NCBI GenBank assembly: GCA_947166955.1
Contig: CAMVGI010000021.1
Location: 1-10,645 of the forward strand
Length of the DNA stretch: 10,645 bases
Source: an uncultured Clostridia bacterium
Lineage (GTDB): Bacteria > Bacillota_A > Clostridia > Oscillospirales > Oscillospiraceae
Reading direction: 5' to 3'
Below the pieces are notes generated by a model. It was not told the origin of the DNA. It was given only the letters and a program-made list of their open reading frames with translations, and made no database searches. This document shows positions 1 through 6,308 of this stretch, piece by piece (position 1 is the first letter of the stretch; each line of letters opens with the position of its first letter). The position numbers were made by a program, and so were the translations under genes.

Positions 1-525
1 CACCACGGCGAGCATCAGGTGCAGCGTCGCGGAGAAGATGACCTCCTCCGGGTAGTCGGTGCGCAGCGTCCCGTCCTGCCGCCCCTTTTCATAGGCGGCG
101 CGGAACCGCTCGCGCAGCGCGTCGATCATGCCGCCGTAGGGCTGTAACTGCCCGGCGTCGATCTTCTCCGAGCGGACGTAGACGTTGAAGAACTGGTTGA
201 AGCGCAGAAGATCGGCCCGCTCGCGGTACAGGCGCAGGAACGAGTCGAGGAAGAAGGCGTAGACGTCCGCCGCCGTGCCGCCGGTCTGCTCCGGATTGCG
301 GGTACGGTTCTCCGCCGTGAAGGTCTGAAACGCCCACGTCGCGGTCTCGATCACCAGCGTGTCCTTATCCTTGAAGTAACGGTAGAAAGAGCGGATCCCA
401 TAGTCTGTTTCCGCCGCTACGTCCTCCATAGAAACCGAGTCGATATTGCGTTCCGCAAACAGCCGGAACGCTGTTTGCAGCATGATTTGACGGCGCTCCG
501 CCATCTGTTCCGCGCTGAGCTTCAT
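1..525 (-). CDS. TetR/AcrR family transcriptional regulator (3' end outside window)
   Basis: The minus strand is open from an ATG at 525 to the left edge (175 codons, no stop), so the C-terminus is missing. A GGGAG ribosome binding site precedes the ATG. Residues about 10-60 form a typical TetR DNA-binding domain: an amphipathic first helix with AFRLFAERN, then the helix-turn-helix with SMEDVAAETDYG and SFYRYFKDKDTL, the usual TetR signature. The rest is a helical ligand-binding/dimerisation domain with no recognisable effector class. TetR proteins are usually dimeric repressors released by a small molecule and often control their own promoter. A strong dyad at 553-586, 28 bases upstream of the start, is a candidate operator. 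Its regulon cannot be read here because downstream genes lie outside the window. The family call is firm; the ligand is unknown. Confidence 0.92.
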   Translation of the reverse strand, partial: MKLSAEQMAERRQIMLQTAFRLFAERNIDSVSMEDVAAETDYGIRSFYRYFKDKDTLVIETATWAFQTFTAENRTRNPEQTGGTAADVYAFFLDSFLRLYRERADLLRFNQFFNVYVRSEKIDAGQLQPYGGMIDALRERFRAAYEKGRQDGTLRTDYPEEVIFSATLHLMLAVV

Positions 526-552
526 GGCGTCTCCCTTCTGTATTGACATTTT

Positions 553-586
553 TCCTGTCATAAAACCATGGTGTTTTACCACAGGA
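553..586. promoter_or_regulatory. 34-bp inverted repeat, candidate TetR operator
   Basis: The left arm reads TCCTGT, two unpaired bases, TAAAAC. After a six-base centre the right arm reads GTTTTA, two unpaired bases, ACAGGA, so 12 of 14 positions per arm are symmetric. The dyad lies 28 bases upstream of the TetR-family start codon. A second short dyad (TGACA, seven bases, TGTCA at 544-560) overlaps its left edge. Length, symmetry and position fit a TetR-family operator. Binding is inferred, not shown. Confidence 0.6.
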
Positions 587-669
587 GCGTAAATATTGCA
601 AGAGGCAGCCAAACATTTGTATGATTATGGAAAGATTCGATACGACTTGCGTTGTTAGTAGAAAATAAT

Positions 670-864
670 CTAAAGCTCAGAGTTCTCTGGGTTTCCATGC
701 AGTTCATCAAACAGGCCAAAAGCATCCTCGGAAGCATCCACAGCCAGAATATTATCCATGCGGAATAGCCGCTCATGCAACACAAGGGACAAGAGAGATT
801 TTCCAACAAGCCCGAGACCCAGAATCAACAGTTTTTTGCTTGACGGCGTCCTTTGGATATTCAT
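670..864 (-). pseudogene. Short Rossmann-fold ORF, probably the N-terminal stump of an NAD(P)-dependent dehydrogenase
   Basis: This 64-codon ORF starts at ATG 864 with a good ribosome binding site (AAGGGAG, about nine bases upstream) and ends at TAG 672-670. Residues 11-30 read as a first beta strand and dinucleotide-binding loop (LLILGLGLVGKSLLSL, pattern GxGxxGxxxL), followed by a second strand ending NILAVDAS, where an acidic residue often contacts the ribose. This is the start of a Rossmann domain of the saccharopine dehydrogenase/homospermidine synthase kind, but the catalytic remainder is absent and the chain stops soon after the second strand. It lies 76 bases downstream of the histidine kinase on the same strand, in a stretch visibly richer in A and T than its neighbours. 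I read it as a truncated gene. A genuine small protein is possible because the start signals are intact. The specific family is uncertain. Confidence 0.4.
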
Positions 865-940
865 CAGAAGTTGCTCCCTTGCAAAATTATGCGTGGGTGG
901 CGAAATGGCATACGCACCGACCGTTGTAAATCAAACTCAT

Positions 941-2149
941 TCAACCTTTCTCCGGCAGCGGCACAAACACCGTCACCCTCGTTCCGCCCGCCTCGCGCGG
1001 CTCGATGGAGAGCGTGCCGTTGCACATCGTTTTCAGCCGCTCGCGGATATTGTCGAGGGCAAGCTGCGGCTCGCCCTCCGAGGGCGCGAAGCCGGGACCG
1101 GTGTCCTCTACGACGATCCGCACGCCGCCGGGCACCTCCTCCGTGACGACGGAGACATACAGCGGCTCCATGTCGGGGTCCAGACCGTACTTGACGGCGT
1201 TTTCCACGATGGGCTGGAGCGTCAGCGGCGGGATACGGAAAAACGTGTTCGGTGTGTCGAACTCCACAAACAACTGACCTTCGTAGCGCACCTGCTCCAC
1301 CGCGAGATACGCCCGCGTGTGCTCCAGCTCCTCCGCGAAGGGAACGGTCCCCTCCTTGACGATGGTGGTGAAGTTGCTTTGCAGATACCGTGAAAAATCC
1401 TTGATGACCTGCTGCGCCTTTTTGGGGTCCTGCGCGCAGAGGTAATAAATGCTCATCAGCGTGTTGTGAATGAAATGCGGGCGCATTTGCAGAACGGCGA
1501 CGCGCGTCCTTTGCCGCGCCGCCTCGTCCTTCTGCTCCACGTAGCGCCGCACCAGCTCGATCAATAGCAGCAGCTCCACGAGTAAGCTCTGACCATAGAA
1601 CGGCGTGAAGAAGGAAATCAAAAAAACGAAGCGCTGCACGTTCGCCAGCTTTTTCCATCTCCGCAGCAGGGCAGCCAGCAGGAGTATTGTAATCGCCACG
1701 ATAATGAGCAGGCAGGAAAACGCCCACGGCCTGTCGAGAAGGATTTCATATTCCGGCGTGACAACGAATCTCCCGCTCAAACGCCCGACGACCTGCACCG
1801 CGATCAGTACGGCGGAAAGCGCGCCCTGTATGTGCATGACCCTGCTTTTTCGCCAATCCTCCCCGCAGCAGGAAATGAAATACGCCGTTACGGGCAGGGC
1901 GTTGAACGTGGAGGCAAACGAGGTGGAGAGCGTCATCGCGAGGCACACCGGAATTGTCGCGTGGTAATACAGAGCGGCGGTTTTCAGCAGGTCGAAGACC
2001 GAGGCGATGATCGACGAGAACAGGATAGCGACGCACAGGCGGCGCGGCCACCCGTCCACGCTGCGGGCAATGTGCGACACGACCAGCCCAAATACGCCGA
2101 ACAGGATCGCCGCCGCCTCCATCAATGACGAAAAGTTAATCCACTCCAT
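941..2149 (-). CDS. LytS/YehU-type sensor histidine kinase
   Basis: A 402-residue membrane sensor kinase. The ATG at 2149 is chosen because GGGAGGG lies just upstream and the codon overlaps the stop of the response regulator gene as TGATG. The frame stays open further upstream but only in antisense to nothing coherent. Residues 1-200 hold about six hydrophobic segments joined by short loops and no large outer domain, so the signal is probably sensed within the membrane. A linker (about 200-218) leads to the His_kinase domain: phospho-acceptor H225 in QMRPHFIHNTL, typical of the LytS/YehU class rather than the classical HisKA dimer. The ATPase part has an N box (LQPIVENAVKYGL, N317) and a G1 box (DTGPGF, 349-354). 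The second glycine box is degenerate (ALDNIRERL), as is common in this class. Its partner is evidently the XRE-receiver protein encoded upstream. Signal and targets are unknown. Confidence 0.9.
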   Translation of the reverse strand: MEWINFSSLMEAAAILFGVFGLVVSHIARSVDGWPRRLCVAILFSSIIASVFDLLKTAALYYHATIPVCLAMTLSTSFASTFNALPVTAYFISCCGEDWRKSRVMHIQGALSAVLIAVQVVGRLSGRFVVTPEYEILLDRPWAFSCLLIIVAITILLLAALLRRWKKLANVQRFVFLISFFTPFYGQSLLVELLLLIELVRRYVEQKDEAARQRTRVAVLQMRPHFIHNTLMSIYYLCAQDPKKAQQVIKDFSRYLQSNFTTIVKEGTVPFAEELEHTRAYLAVEQVRYEGQLFVEFDTPNTFFRIPPLTLQPIVENAVKYGLDPDMEPLYVSVVTEEVPGGVRIVVEDTGPGFAPSEGEPQLALDNIRERLKTMCNGTLSIEPREAGGTRVTVFVPLPEKG

Positions 2150-2739
2150 CACAACAGCCCTCCCACGGGATAACGCAGATGGGCGAGCTGCGCGCGCACC
2201 GCCCCAACCTCCAGCGGCTTGAGCAGAAACCCGCACGCACCCGTTTCCCACGCGTCGAAAGAATACTCCCGGAACGCGGTGAGAAAGGCCACGTTGGTGC
2301 GCGGGCGGATACGCAGCAGCTCCCTGCACAGCTCAAGTCCGCTGGCGCGCCCCAGCTCAATATCCAGAAACGCCAGCGCGACCGGATTCTTTTTCAGAAA
2401 AGCAACCGCCTCCATCGGCCTGGTAAAGCCGACGACATTCGCGCACGGCAGCGCCTCGCGCAGAACGGGCAGCCCGCCCGAAAGAACGATCGACTCGTCG
2501 TCCACCAGAATAACGTTGGGCGCTTCGTCCGGTTCCTCGGCGGCGGCGAGCAGCGCGGCGGAATCCATGCCCAGCGCGGAAGCAAGCTGGGGGATCATCG
2601 CGGCGTCGGGCATGCGGCGGCCCGCCTCCCAGTTGGCGACGCTGGAGCGCTCCACATGGAGCCTGTCCGCCAGCTGCTGTTGAGACAGGCCCTTTTCCAT
2701 TCTCAGACATCGCAACGTTTCTCCGATGGGCTTTTTCAT
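2149..2739 (-). CDS. XRE helix-turn-helix/receiver fusion response regulator
   Basis: A 196-residue protein with reversed domain order. Residues 5-65 are a Cro/CI-type (XRE) helix-turn-helix (LRMEKGLSQQQLADRLHVERSSVANWEAGRRMP). Residues 74-190 are a CheY-like receiver with the acidic pair D80/D81, phospho-acceptor D126 in AFLDIELG, conserved T154 and K174 in LLKPLE. All residues needed for phosphorylation are present. Typical response regulators put the receiver first and the DNA-binding domain last, and LytS-class kinases usually pair with LytTR regulators, so this partner is unusual. The gene is translationally coupled (TGATG) to the kinase. The start at 2739 begins the XRE domain at its normal point; the upstream AAAGG is about 13 bases away, so initiation may be modest. 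It probably binds the nested inverted repeat at 2801-2847, which would make it autoregulatory; that is inference. Confidence 0.9.
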   Translation of the reverse strand: MKKPIGETLRCLRMEKGLSQQQLADRLHVERSSVANWEAGRRMPDAAMIPQLASALGMDSAALLAAAEEPDEAPNVILVDDESIVLSGGLPVLREALPCANVVGFTRPMEAVAFLKKNPVALAFLDIELGRASGLELCRELLRIRPRTNVAFLTAFREYSFDAWETGACGFLLKPLEVGAVRAQLAHLRYPVGGLL

Positions 2740-2774
2740 GGCAAATCGCGCACCTTTCCGCAGTCTACGAAAAG

Positions 2775-2803
2775 AGGATAAACAATTCTGAGATAAACCG
2801 CAA
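2775..2803 (-). promoter_or_regulatory. Candidate promoter of the two-component operon
   Basis: On the minus strand TTGCGG (2803-2798), a 17-base spacer and TATCCT (2780-2775) form a plausible sigma-A promoter for the response regulator/kinase pair. Each hexamer is only a partial consensus match, but the spacing is ideal. The -35 overlaps the outer arm of the inverted repeat at 2801-2847, so a protein bound there would affect it. Confidence 0.35.
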
Positions 2804-2847
2804 GGGGAGGCTCAAAAAAATATGTTTCATTCTGAAACGTCCCCTTG
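2801..2847. promoter_or_regulatory. Nested inverted repeat between divergent promoters, candidate operator
   Basis: The outer arms are CAAGGGGA (2801-2808) and TCCCCTTG (2840-2847), a perfect 8-bp match. Inside lies a perfect 6-bp dyad, GTTTCA (2824-2829), three bases, TGAAAC (2833-2838). An A-run (2814-2820) sits between the left arm and the inner dyad. The outer arms touch the predicted -35 hexamers of both the leftward and rightward promoters. The compact inner palindrome suits an XRE-type dimer such as the adjacent regulator. Regulatory use is inferred. Confidence 0.5.
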
Positions 2848-2873
2848 TTTTGGCTGAGACGATTCGATATAAT
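2845..2873 (+). promoter_or_regulatory. Candidate rightward promoter of the SLH-HAD/PrsW operon
   Basis: A perfect TATAAT (2868-2873) follows TTGTTT (2845-2850) after exactly 17 bases. Transcription would begin near 2880, leaving a leader of about 105 bases before the small HAD stump ORF. The -35 overlaps the right arm of the inverted repeat at 2801-2847. Confidence 0.5.
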
Positions 2874-2986
2874 TACATTTAAAATCTCGAAAATAGTCGG
2901 AAAGACAACGGAAAACCTATCTGATTTGCGGGATACAACCGAAATATGATGCGGTTTTACAGGGAGCGCGTGAAGGTGGGAGCGAA

Positions 2987-3088
2987 ATGAACGTATATGA
3001 TTTTGACGGTACGATTTTTCCGGGGGATTGTTCGATCGGCTTTTGCTTCTGGTGTATGAACCGGCATCTGAAGGAGGATGAAGAATAG
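2987..3088 (+). pseudogene. 33-codon N-terminal stump of a HAD-superfamily phosphatase
   Basis: The ORF starts at ATG 2987 behind a good ribosome binding site (AAGGTGGGAG) and ends at TAG 3086-3088. Its product begins MNVYDFDGTIFPGDCS, the start of HAD subfamily IB phosphatases: motif I DxDGT with both catalytic aspartates, then the beginning of the cap helix (GFCFWCMNRH). Everything after is missing: the other HAD motifs and about 170 residues. The stop lies two bases before the GTG of the next gene, and that gene's AGGAGG (3072-3077) is inside the last codons, so translation may be coupled. I see a truncated gene whose promoter and start region now precede another HAD protein. Use as a leader peptide cannot be excluded. 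It is too short to be an active enzyme. Confidence 0.65.
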
Positions 3089-3090
3089 AC

Positions 3091-4659
3091 GTGACGGAGA
3101 AAAAGGTATTAACGACGCCGTTAAAGCGAAGGATGAGCAAAAACATGAAAAGGTGCAGCAGCCTGTTTTTGACACTGGCGCTTGTTTTGAGCCTCGCCGC
3201 GCTTCCCGCGCGGGCGGCGGCTCCGGACGCCGCTTCTTCCGCGCCCGCCACGCGCGCCATGCTCTGCGCCGCGCTCTGGGAGCGCGAGGGCAAACCGGCC
3301 GCCGACGCCGCGGCGGATTTTTCCGACGTGCCGCGAAAGGCGTCCTATGCCGAGGCCGTCCGCTGGGCGGCGGAAGAAAAGCTGGTGGGCGGCGTCGGCA
3401 ACGGCGCGTTCCTACCGGACGGCGCGCTCAGCCGAGAGCAGATGGCGACAGTTCTCCACCGCTATGCGAAGTATCTCGGTCTGGACGTTTCGGCGGGCGA
3501 GGATACCAACATTTTGAGCTACAGCGACATGTGCCAGTGGTCGGACTGGGCGGTTGGCGCGCTGCAATGGGCGGTCGGCTCCGGGCTTCTGGACGCGAAG
3601 GCGGACGGGCGCCTCGGCGCGTGGGATACCGTCACGCAGGCAGAACTGACCGCGGCGCTCTCGCGCTTCAACGAGCTGGCGATCCACGCCGACCTCTTAC
3701 ACGCGTGGACGGATGGCGCGGCGGCGAAGAACGCGCTCGTTGCGTATATGGCGCGCATCACCGATCCGGGAAGCGAAGCCTATATTCCCGCGGCGGACCG
3801 CATCGCCGTGTTCGATCTCGACGGTACGCTGATGTGCGAGACCTACCCGCGCTGCTTTGAGTACATGGTGTTCGTGGACTACGCGCTCAACAACCCCGAC
3901 TACACGCCGACGGAGGAGGTCAAAGCGGTCGCGCAGGAGATCGTCGACACCCGCTGGCAGGAAAAGCCGTCGGGCATCAGCACGCGGCAGGCCGCCGCGG
4001 CTGCGATCGCCTACCGGGGCATGACGCCCGCCGAGCTGGCGGCGTATGTGACCAAGTTCATGGGCTCCGACGCGGAGGGCTTCACGAACCTCAAGCGCGG
4101 CGAAGCGTTTTATATCCCGATGGTGCAGCTGGTGAAATTTCTGGAGGCGAACGATTTCACGGTCTACATCGTGACCGCGACCGAGCGCAACATCGTGCGC
4201 GCGCTCGTGAAGGACACGCTGGGCATCCCGCCCGCGCGCGTCATCGGCACGGAGTACGGCTACACTGCGACGGGACAGGGCGAGGCCGCGGACGGCGACT
4301 ACACCTTCCAGGCCACGGACAAGGTCGTGTTCGACGGGAGCTATTACGGCGAGAACGCCAAGATGAGCAAGGTGGACGCCATCGTGCGCGAGATCGGGCA
4401 GCAGCCGGTGCTCGCGTTCGGCAACAGCTCCGGCGACGTGGCGATGTGCGCATACACGGTCACGAACAATCCGTATGCCGCGCTTTCCTACATCGTACTC
4501 GCGGACGACGAGGCGCGCGAGTGGGGCGATACCGAGGGCGCGCGGGCAAAGATCGCGGGCTATGAAAAGCTCGGTATCGGCACGATCTCCATGCGCGATG
4601 ATTTTGCGACGATCTACGGCGACGGCGTGGAAAAGGACGCCGGCGCGCCGCAGAAATAA
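3091..4659 (+). CDS. Secreted S-layer-homology protein with C-terminal HAD phosphatase domain
   Basis: Up to 522 residues. Candidate starts are GTG 3091 (AGGAGG 13 bases upstream), ATG 3133 and ATG 3145. The last gives a textbook signal peptide (MKRCSSLFLTLALVLSLAALPARAAA) and may be the true start. After cleavage, residues about 55-195 (numbered from 3091) contain S-layer-homology repeats: one partial, one clear with DFSDVP, AVRWAAEEKLVGGVGNGAF and REQMATVLHRYAK, and a third with YSDMCQWSDWAVGALQWAVGSGLL. These usually bind cell-wall polymers. Residues 235-515 form a HAD phosphatase: motif I FDLDGT (D242, D244), motif II VTATE (T362), a lysine near 427 and motif IV GNSSGD (D449). All catalytic positions are present. 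It is probably an outward-facing, wall-anchored phosphatase; the substrate is unknown. It heads the run of same-strand genes to 6734. Confidence 0.88.
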   Translation: MTEKKVLTTPLKRRMSKNMKRCSSLFLTLALVLSLAALPARAAAPDAASSAPATRAMLCAALWEREGKPAADAAADFSDVPRKASYAEAVRWAAEEKLVGGVGNGAFLPDGALSREQMATVLHRYAKYLGLDVSAGEDTNILSYSDMCQWSDWAVGALQWAVGSGLLDAKADGRLGAWDTVTQAELTAALSRFNELAIHADLLHAWTDGAAAKNALVAYMARITDPGSEAYIPAADRIAVFDLDGTLMCETYPRCFEYMVFVDYALNNPDYTPTEEVKAVAQEIVDTRWQEKPSGISTRQAAAAAIAYRGMTPAELAAYVTKFMGSDAEGFTNLKRGEAFYIPMVQLVKFLEANDFTVYIVTATERNIVRALVKDTLGIPPARVIGTEYGYTATGQGEAADGDYTFQATDKVVFDGSYYGENAKMSKVDAIVREIGQQPVLAFGNSSGDVAMCAYTVTNNPYAALSYIVLADDEAREWGDTEGARAKIAGYEKLGIGTISMRDDFATIYGDGVEKDAGAPQK

Positions 4660-4709
4660 AGAATCAGACGCTTTTTGTGCACATAAGCACATGTTTGGGA
4701 GGACAACGT

Positions 4710-5510
4710 ATGAATTTCATGTCTATTATTTCCACTTTGGTGACGATTGCTTTTTTGGGCTTTTTGTACTGGAGAATGGTCAAAAGAGAGCTCCCGCAGC
4801 CCGTTGGAGCAATGCAGGCGTTGCTACCCATCGCGCTGGGGCTGCTTTCCCATCCTCTGACGCTTCCTTTCAGCATGGCCTATATAAAGAGCCAGGCGGC
4901 AAGCGGGACCGCGTTGAAGCTGAGCGAGTTGAGCTTTGCGCAGTCTTTGGAACGCTCCTTTATCGTCGCCGGCGGCTTGGAGGAGATCGCCAAGCTGGTT
5001 CTGATCATCGTGGTTCTGCTCGTCTTCCGCGGCAAGGTCAAAAACGTCTATGAATACGTCCTCATCGGCGCGTGCGTGGGCTTCGGCTTCTCTATTATCG
5101 AGGAGTTCAGCTACGGCGCTGACGACGCGAGCGTCTTTTCCACTGTTATGCGAATGATCTCGGTGCCAGCGCACATGACGTTCAGTATGATCATGGCGGA
5201 GTTTCTGGGGCGCGCCAAATACAGCAAGCTGACCGGCAAGGGCTCCGCGGCGCTCAGTTATGTGCTGGCGGCAGTCGTCCCCGTGGCCGTCCATACGCTG
5301 TATGATGCCTGCACAGCGTTCAATCCGGACTTGGTCAAAGGCGAAATGGCCGGCATTGCCAAGGCGCTGATCGGCTATGTGGGTCTTATGGCCTATGAGA
5401 TCGTCGTGCTGATCCGATTCAAAAAGAAGACGCGGCAGCTCTGCGAAATGTCCCTGTTGCGCGGGGATACGTCGGTCGAAAGCGCGCAGAGCGGCGAAGA
5501 CGTGAAATGA
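4710..5510 (+). CDS. PrsW-like intramembrane metalloprotease
   Basis: A 266-residue membrane protein. ATG 4710 is chosen because GGGAGG lies eight bases upstream; an in-frame ATG at 4677 lacks such a site. About seven hydrophobic segments alternate with short loops. The conserved polar residues within or next to helices fit the PrsW family (related to CPBP/CAAX-type proteases): EE at 91-92 in GGLEEIAKL, EE at 131-132 in SIIEEFSYG, H155 in VPAHMTFSM, and H195 with D199 in HTLYDA. These form the presumed metal-binding active site. In Bacillus subtilis, PrsW cuts the anti-sigma factor RsiW; no anti-sigma gene is visible here, so the substrate is unknown. The gene is 50 bases after the SLH-HAD gene and 48 before an AIM24-family gene, and is probably co-transcribed with both. 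The tail (about 237-266) is charged and cytosolic. Confidence 0.87.
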   Translation: MNFMSIISTLVTIAFLGFLYWRMVKRELPQPVGAMQALLPIALGLLSHPLTLPFSMAYIKSQAASGTALKLSELSFAQSLERSFIVAGGLEEIAKLVLIIVVLLVFRGKVKNVYEYVLIGACVGFGFSIIEEFSYGADDASVFSTVMRMISVPAHMTFSMIMAEFLGRAKYSKLTGKGSAALSYVLAAVVPVAVHTLYDACTAFNPDLVKGEMAGIAKALIGYVGLMAYEIVVLIRFKKKTRQLCEMSLLRGDTSVESAQSGEDVK

Positions 5511-5550
5511 CCCGACAGGGGGTTGTTCATAGCAGAAACATTTTAGGAGG
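5511..5550 (+). repeat. Leader motif copy 1, before the AIM24-family gene
   Basis: This 40-base intergenic segment begins right after the PrsW stop. It contains CCCGACAGGG, TTGTTCA and TTTTAGGAGG in the same order and nearly the same spacing as 6260-6299. The first block can fold as a tiny CCC/GGG hairpin; the last is the ribosome binding site. It may be a duplicated leader or a shared RNA processing or translation control element. Confidence 0.4.
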
Positions 5551-5558
5551 TATGCAGC

Positions 5559-6239
5559 ATGAAGTATGAAATCAAGGGAGAGCCCATGCCCGTAGTCGTC
5601 TGCCAGCTGGAAAGCGGCGAGAGCCTGAAGTGCGAGTCCGGCGCGATGAGCTGGATGAGCCCCAATATGCAGATGGAGACCAGCGGAGGAGGCGCTGGCA
5701 AGATGTTTGGCCGTCTTTTCTCCGGCGAGTCCCTGTTCCAGAATAAATACACCGCGCAGGGAAGCGGGATGATCGCCTTTGCCTCCAGCTTCCCCGGCTC
5801 GATCCGCGCGGTGGAGATCGGCCCGAACCGTTCGGTCGTGGTGCAGAAGCGGGCGTTTTTGGCGGCCGAGGATGGGGTAGAGTTGTCCGTGTTCTTCCAG
5901 AAAAAGGGTATGGCCGGGTTCTTTGGCGGCGAGGGCTTTGTGATGCAGAAGCTCTCCGGTCAAGGTACTGCTTTTCTGGAAATCGACGGCAGCGTGGTGG
6001 AGTACGAGCTCTCCGCCGGCCAGCAGATCATTGTGGACACAGGCAACGTCGCTATGATCGACGACACCTGCACGCTGGATGTACAGCAGGTCAAGGGCGT
6101 CAAGAACATCCTCTTCGGCGGCGAGGGGCTTTTCAACACGGTCATCACCGGGCCGGGCAAGGTGCTCCTCCAAACTATGCCCATCAGCGGATTTGTGAAC
6201 ACTATTGCCGGTATGCTCCCCTCCAAGGGCGGGAACTGA
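5559..6239 (+). CDS. AIM24/TIGR00266 family protein
   Basis: A 226-residue protein with AGGAGG eight bases upstream of its ATG. It matches the AIM24 family (PF01987, TIGR00266) over its whole length, which is typical for the family. Recognisable features are the opening MKYEIKGEPMPVV, the glycine-rich CESGAMSWMSPNMQMET segment, then GRLFSGESLFQNKY, and a C-terminal half with GEGFVMQKLSGQGTAFLE, LSAGQQIIVDTGNVAMID and GEGLFNTVITGPGKVLLQT. These beta-rich repeats form a TRAP-like barrel in solved relatives. There are no membrane helices or signal peptide. The molecular role is not established in bacteria; the yeast homologue works in mitochondrial inner-membrane organisation. Its place between a membrane protease and a four-helix membrane protein suggests a membrane-linked role. 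Confidence 0.93.
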   Translation: MKYEIKGEPMPVVVCQLESGESLKCESGAMSWMSPNMQMETSGGGAGKMFGRLFSGESLFQNKYTAQGSGMIAFASSFPGSIRAVEIGPNRSVVVQKRAFLAAEDGVELSVFFQKKGMAGFFGGEGFVMQKLSGQGTAFLEIDGSVVEYELSAGQQIIVDTGNVAMIDDTCTLDVQQVKGVKNILFGGEGLFNTVITGPGKVLLQTMPISGFVNTIAGMLPSKGGN

Positions 6240-6259
6240 GCGGCATAAACGTGAATTGC

Positions 6260-6299
6260 CCCGATAAGGGTTATTCAAAATAAAAAGATTTTTAGGAGG
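6260..6299 (+). repeat. Leader motif copy 2, before the four-helix membrane protein gene
   Basis: This is the partner of 5511-5550: CCCGATAAGGG, TTATTCA and TTTTAGGAGG in the same order just upstream of the next start codon. The linker between the blocks is A-rich here. The match is imperfect but spans three blocks over 40 bases. Confidence 0.4.
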
Positions 6300-6308
6300 A
6301 AACAAAAC

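Noticed and set aside
758..1393. 211-codon plus-strand frame opposite the kinase C-terminus
   Set aside because: The product shows no domain pattern and overlaps the conserved H-box and ATPase region encoded on the minus strand.
2150..2329. Upstream extension of the histidine kinase frame by 60 codons
   Set aside because: It lies inside the response regulator gene and encodes low-complexity sequence. The ATG at 2149 has a ribosome site and the TGATG overlap.
2801..2847. Nested inverted repeat read as a transcription terminator
   Set aside because: It lies between divergent gene starts, no gene ends there, and no U-tract follows the stem in either direction; an operator is the simpler reading.
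3697..4692. 331-codon open frame on the minus strand opposite the SLH-HAD gene
   Set aside because: The product is an arginine/histidine-rich mixture without domain features, typical of an antisense shadow of a GC-rich gene.
4824..6305. Very long open frame on the minus strand (493 codons) opposite the PrsW and AIM24-family genes
   Set aside because: It has no family resemblance, spans two genes with clear families and good ribosome sites on the other strand, and crosses their intergenic gap. It reflects GC-rich antisense frames with few stops.
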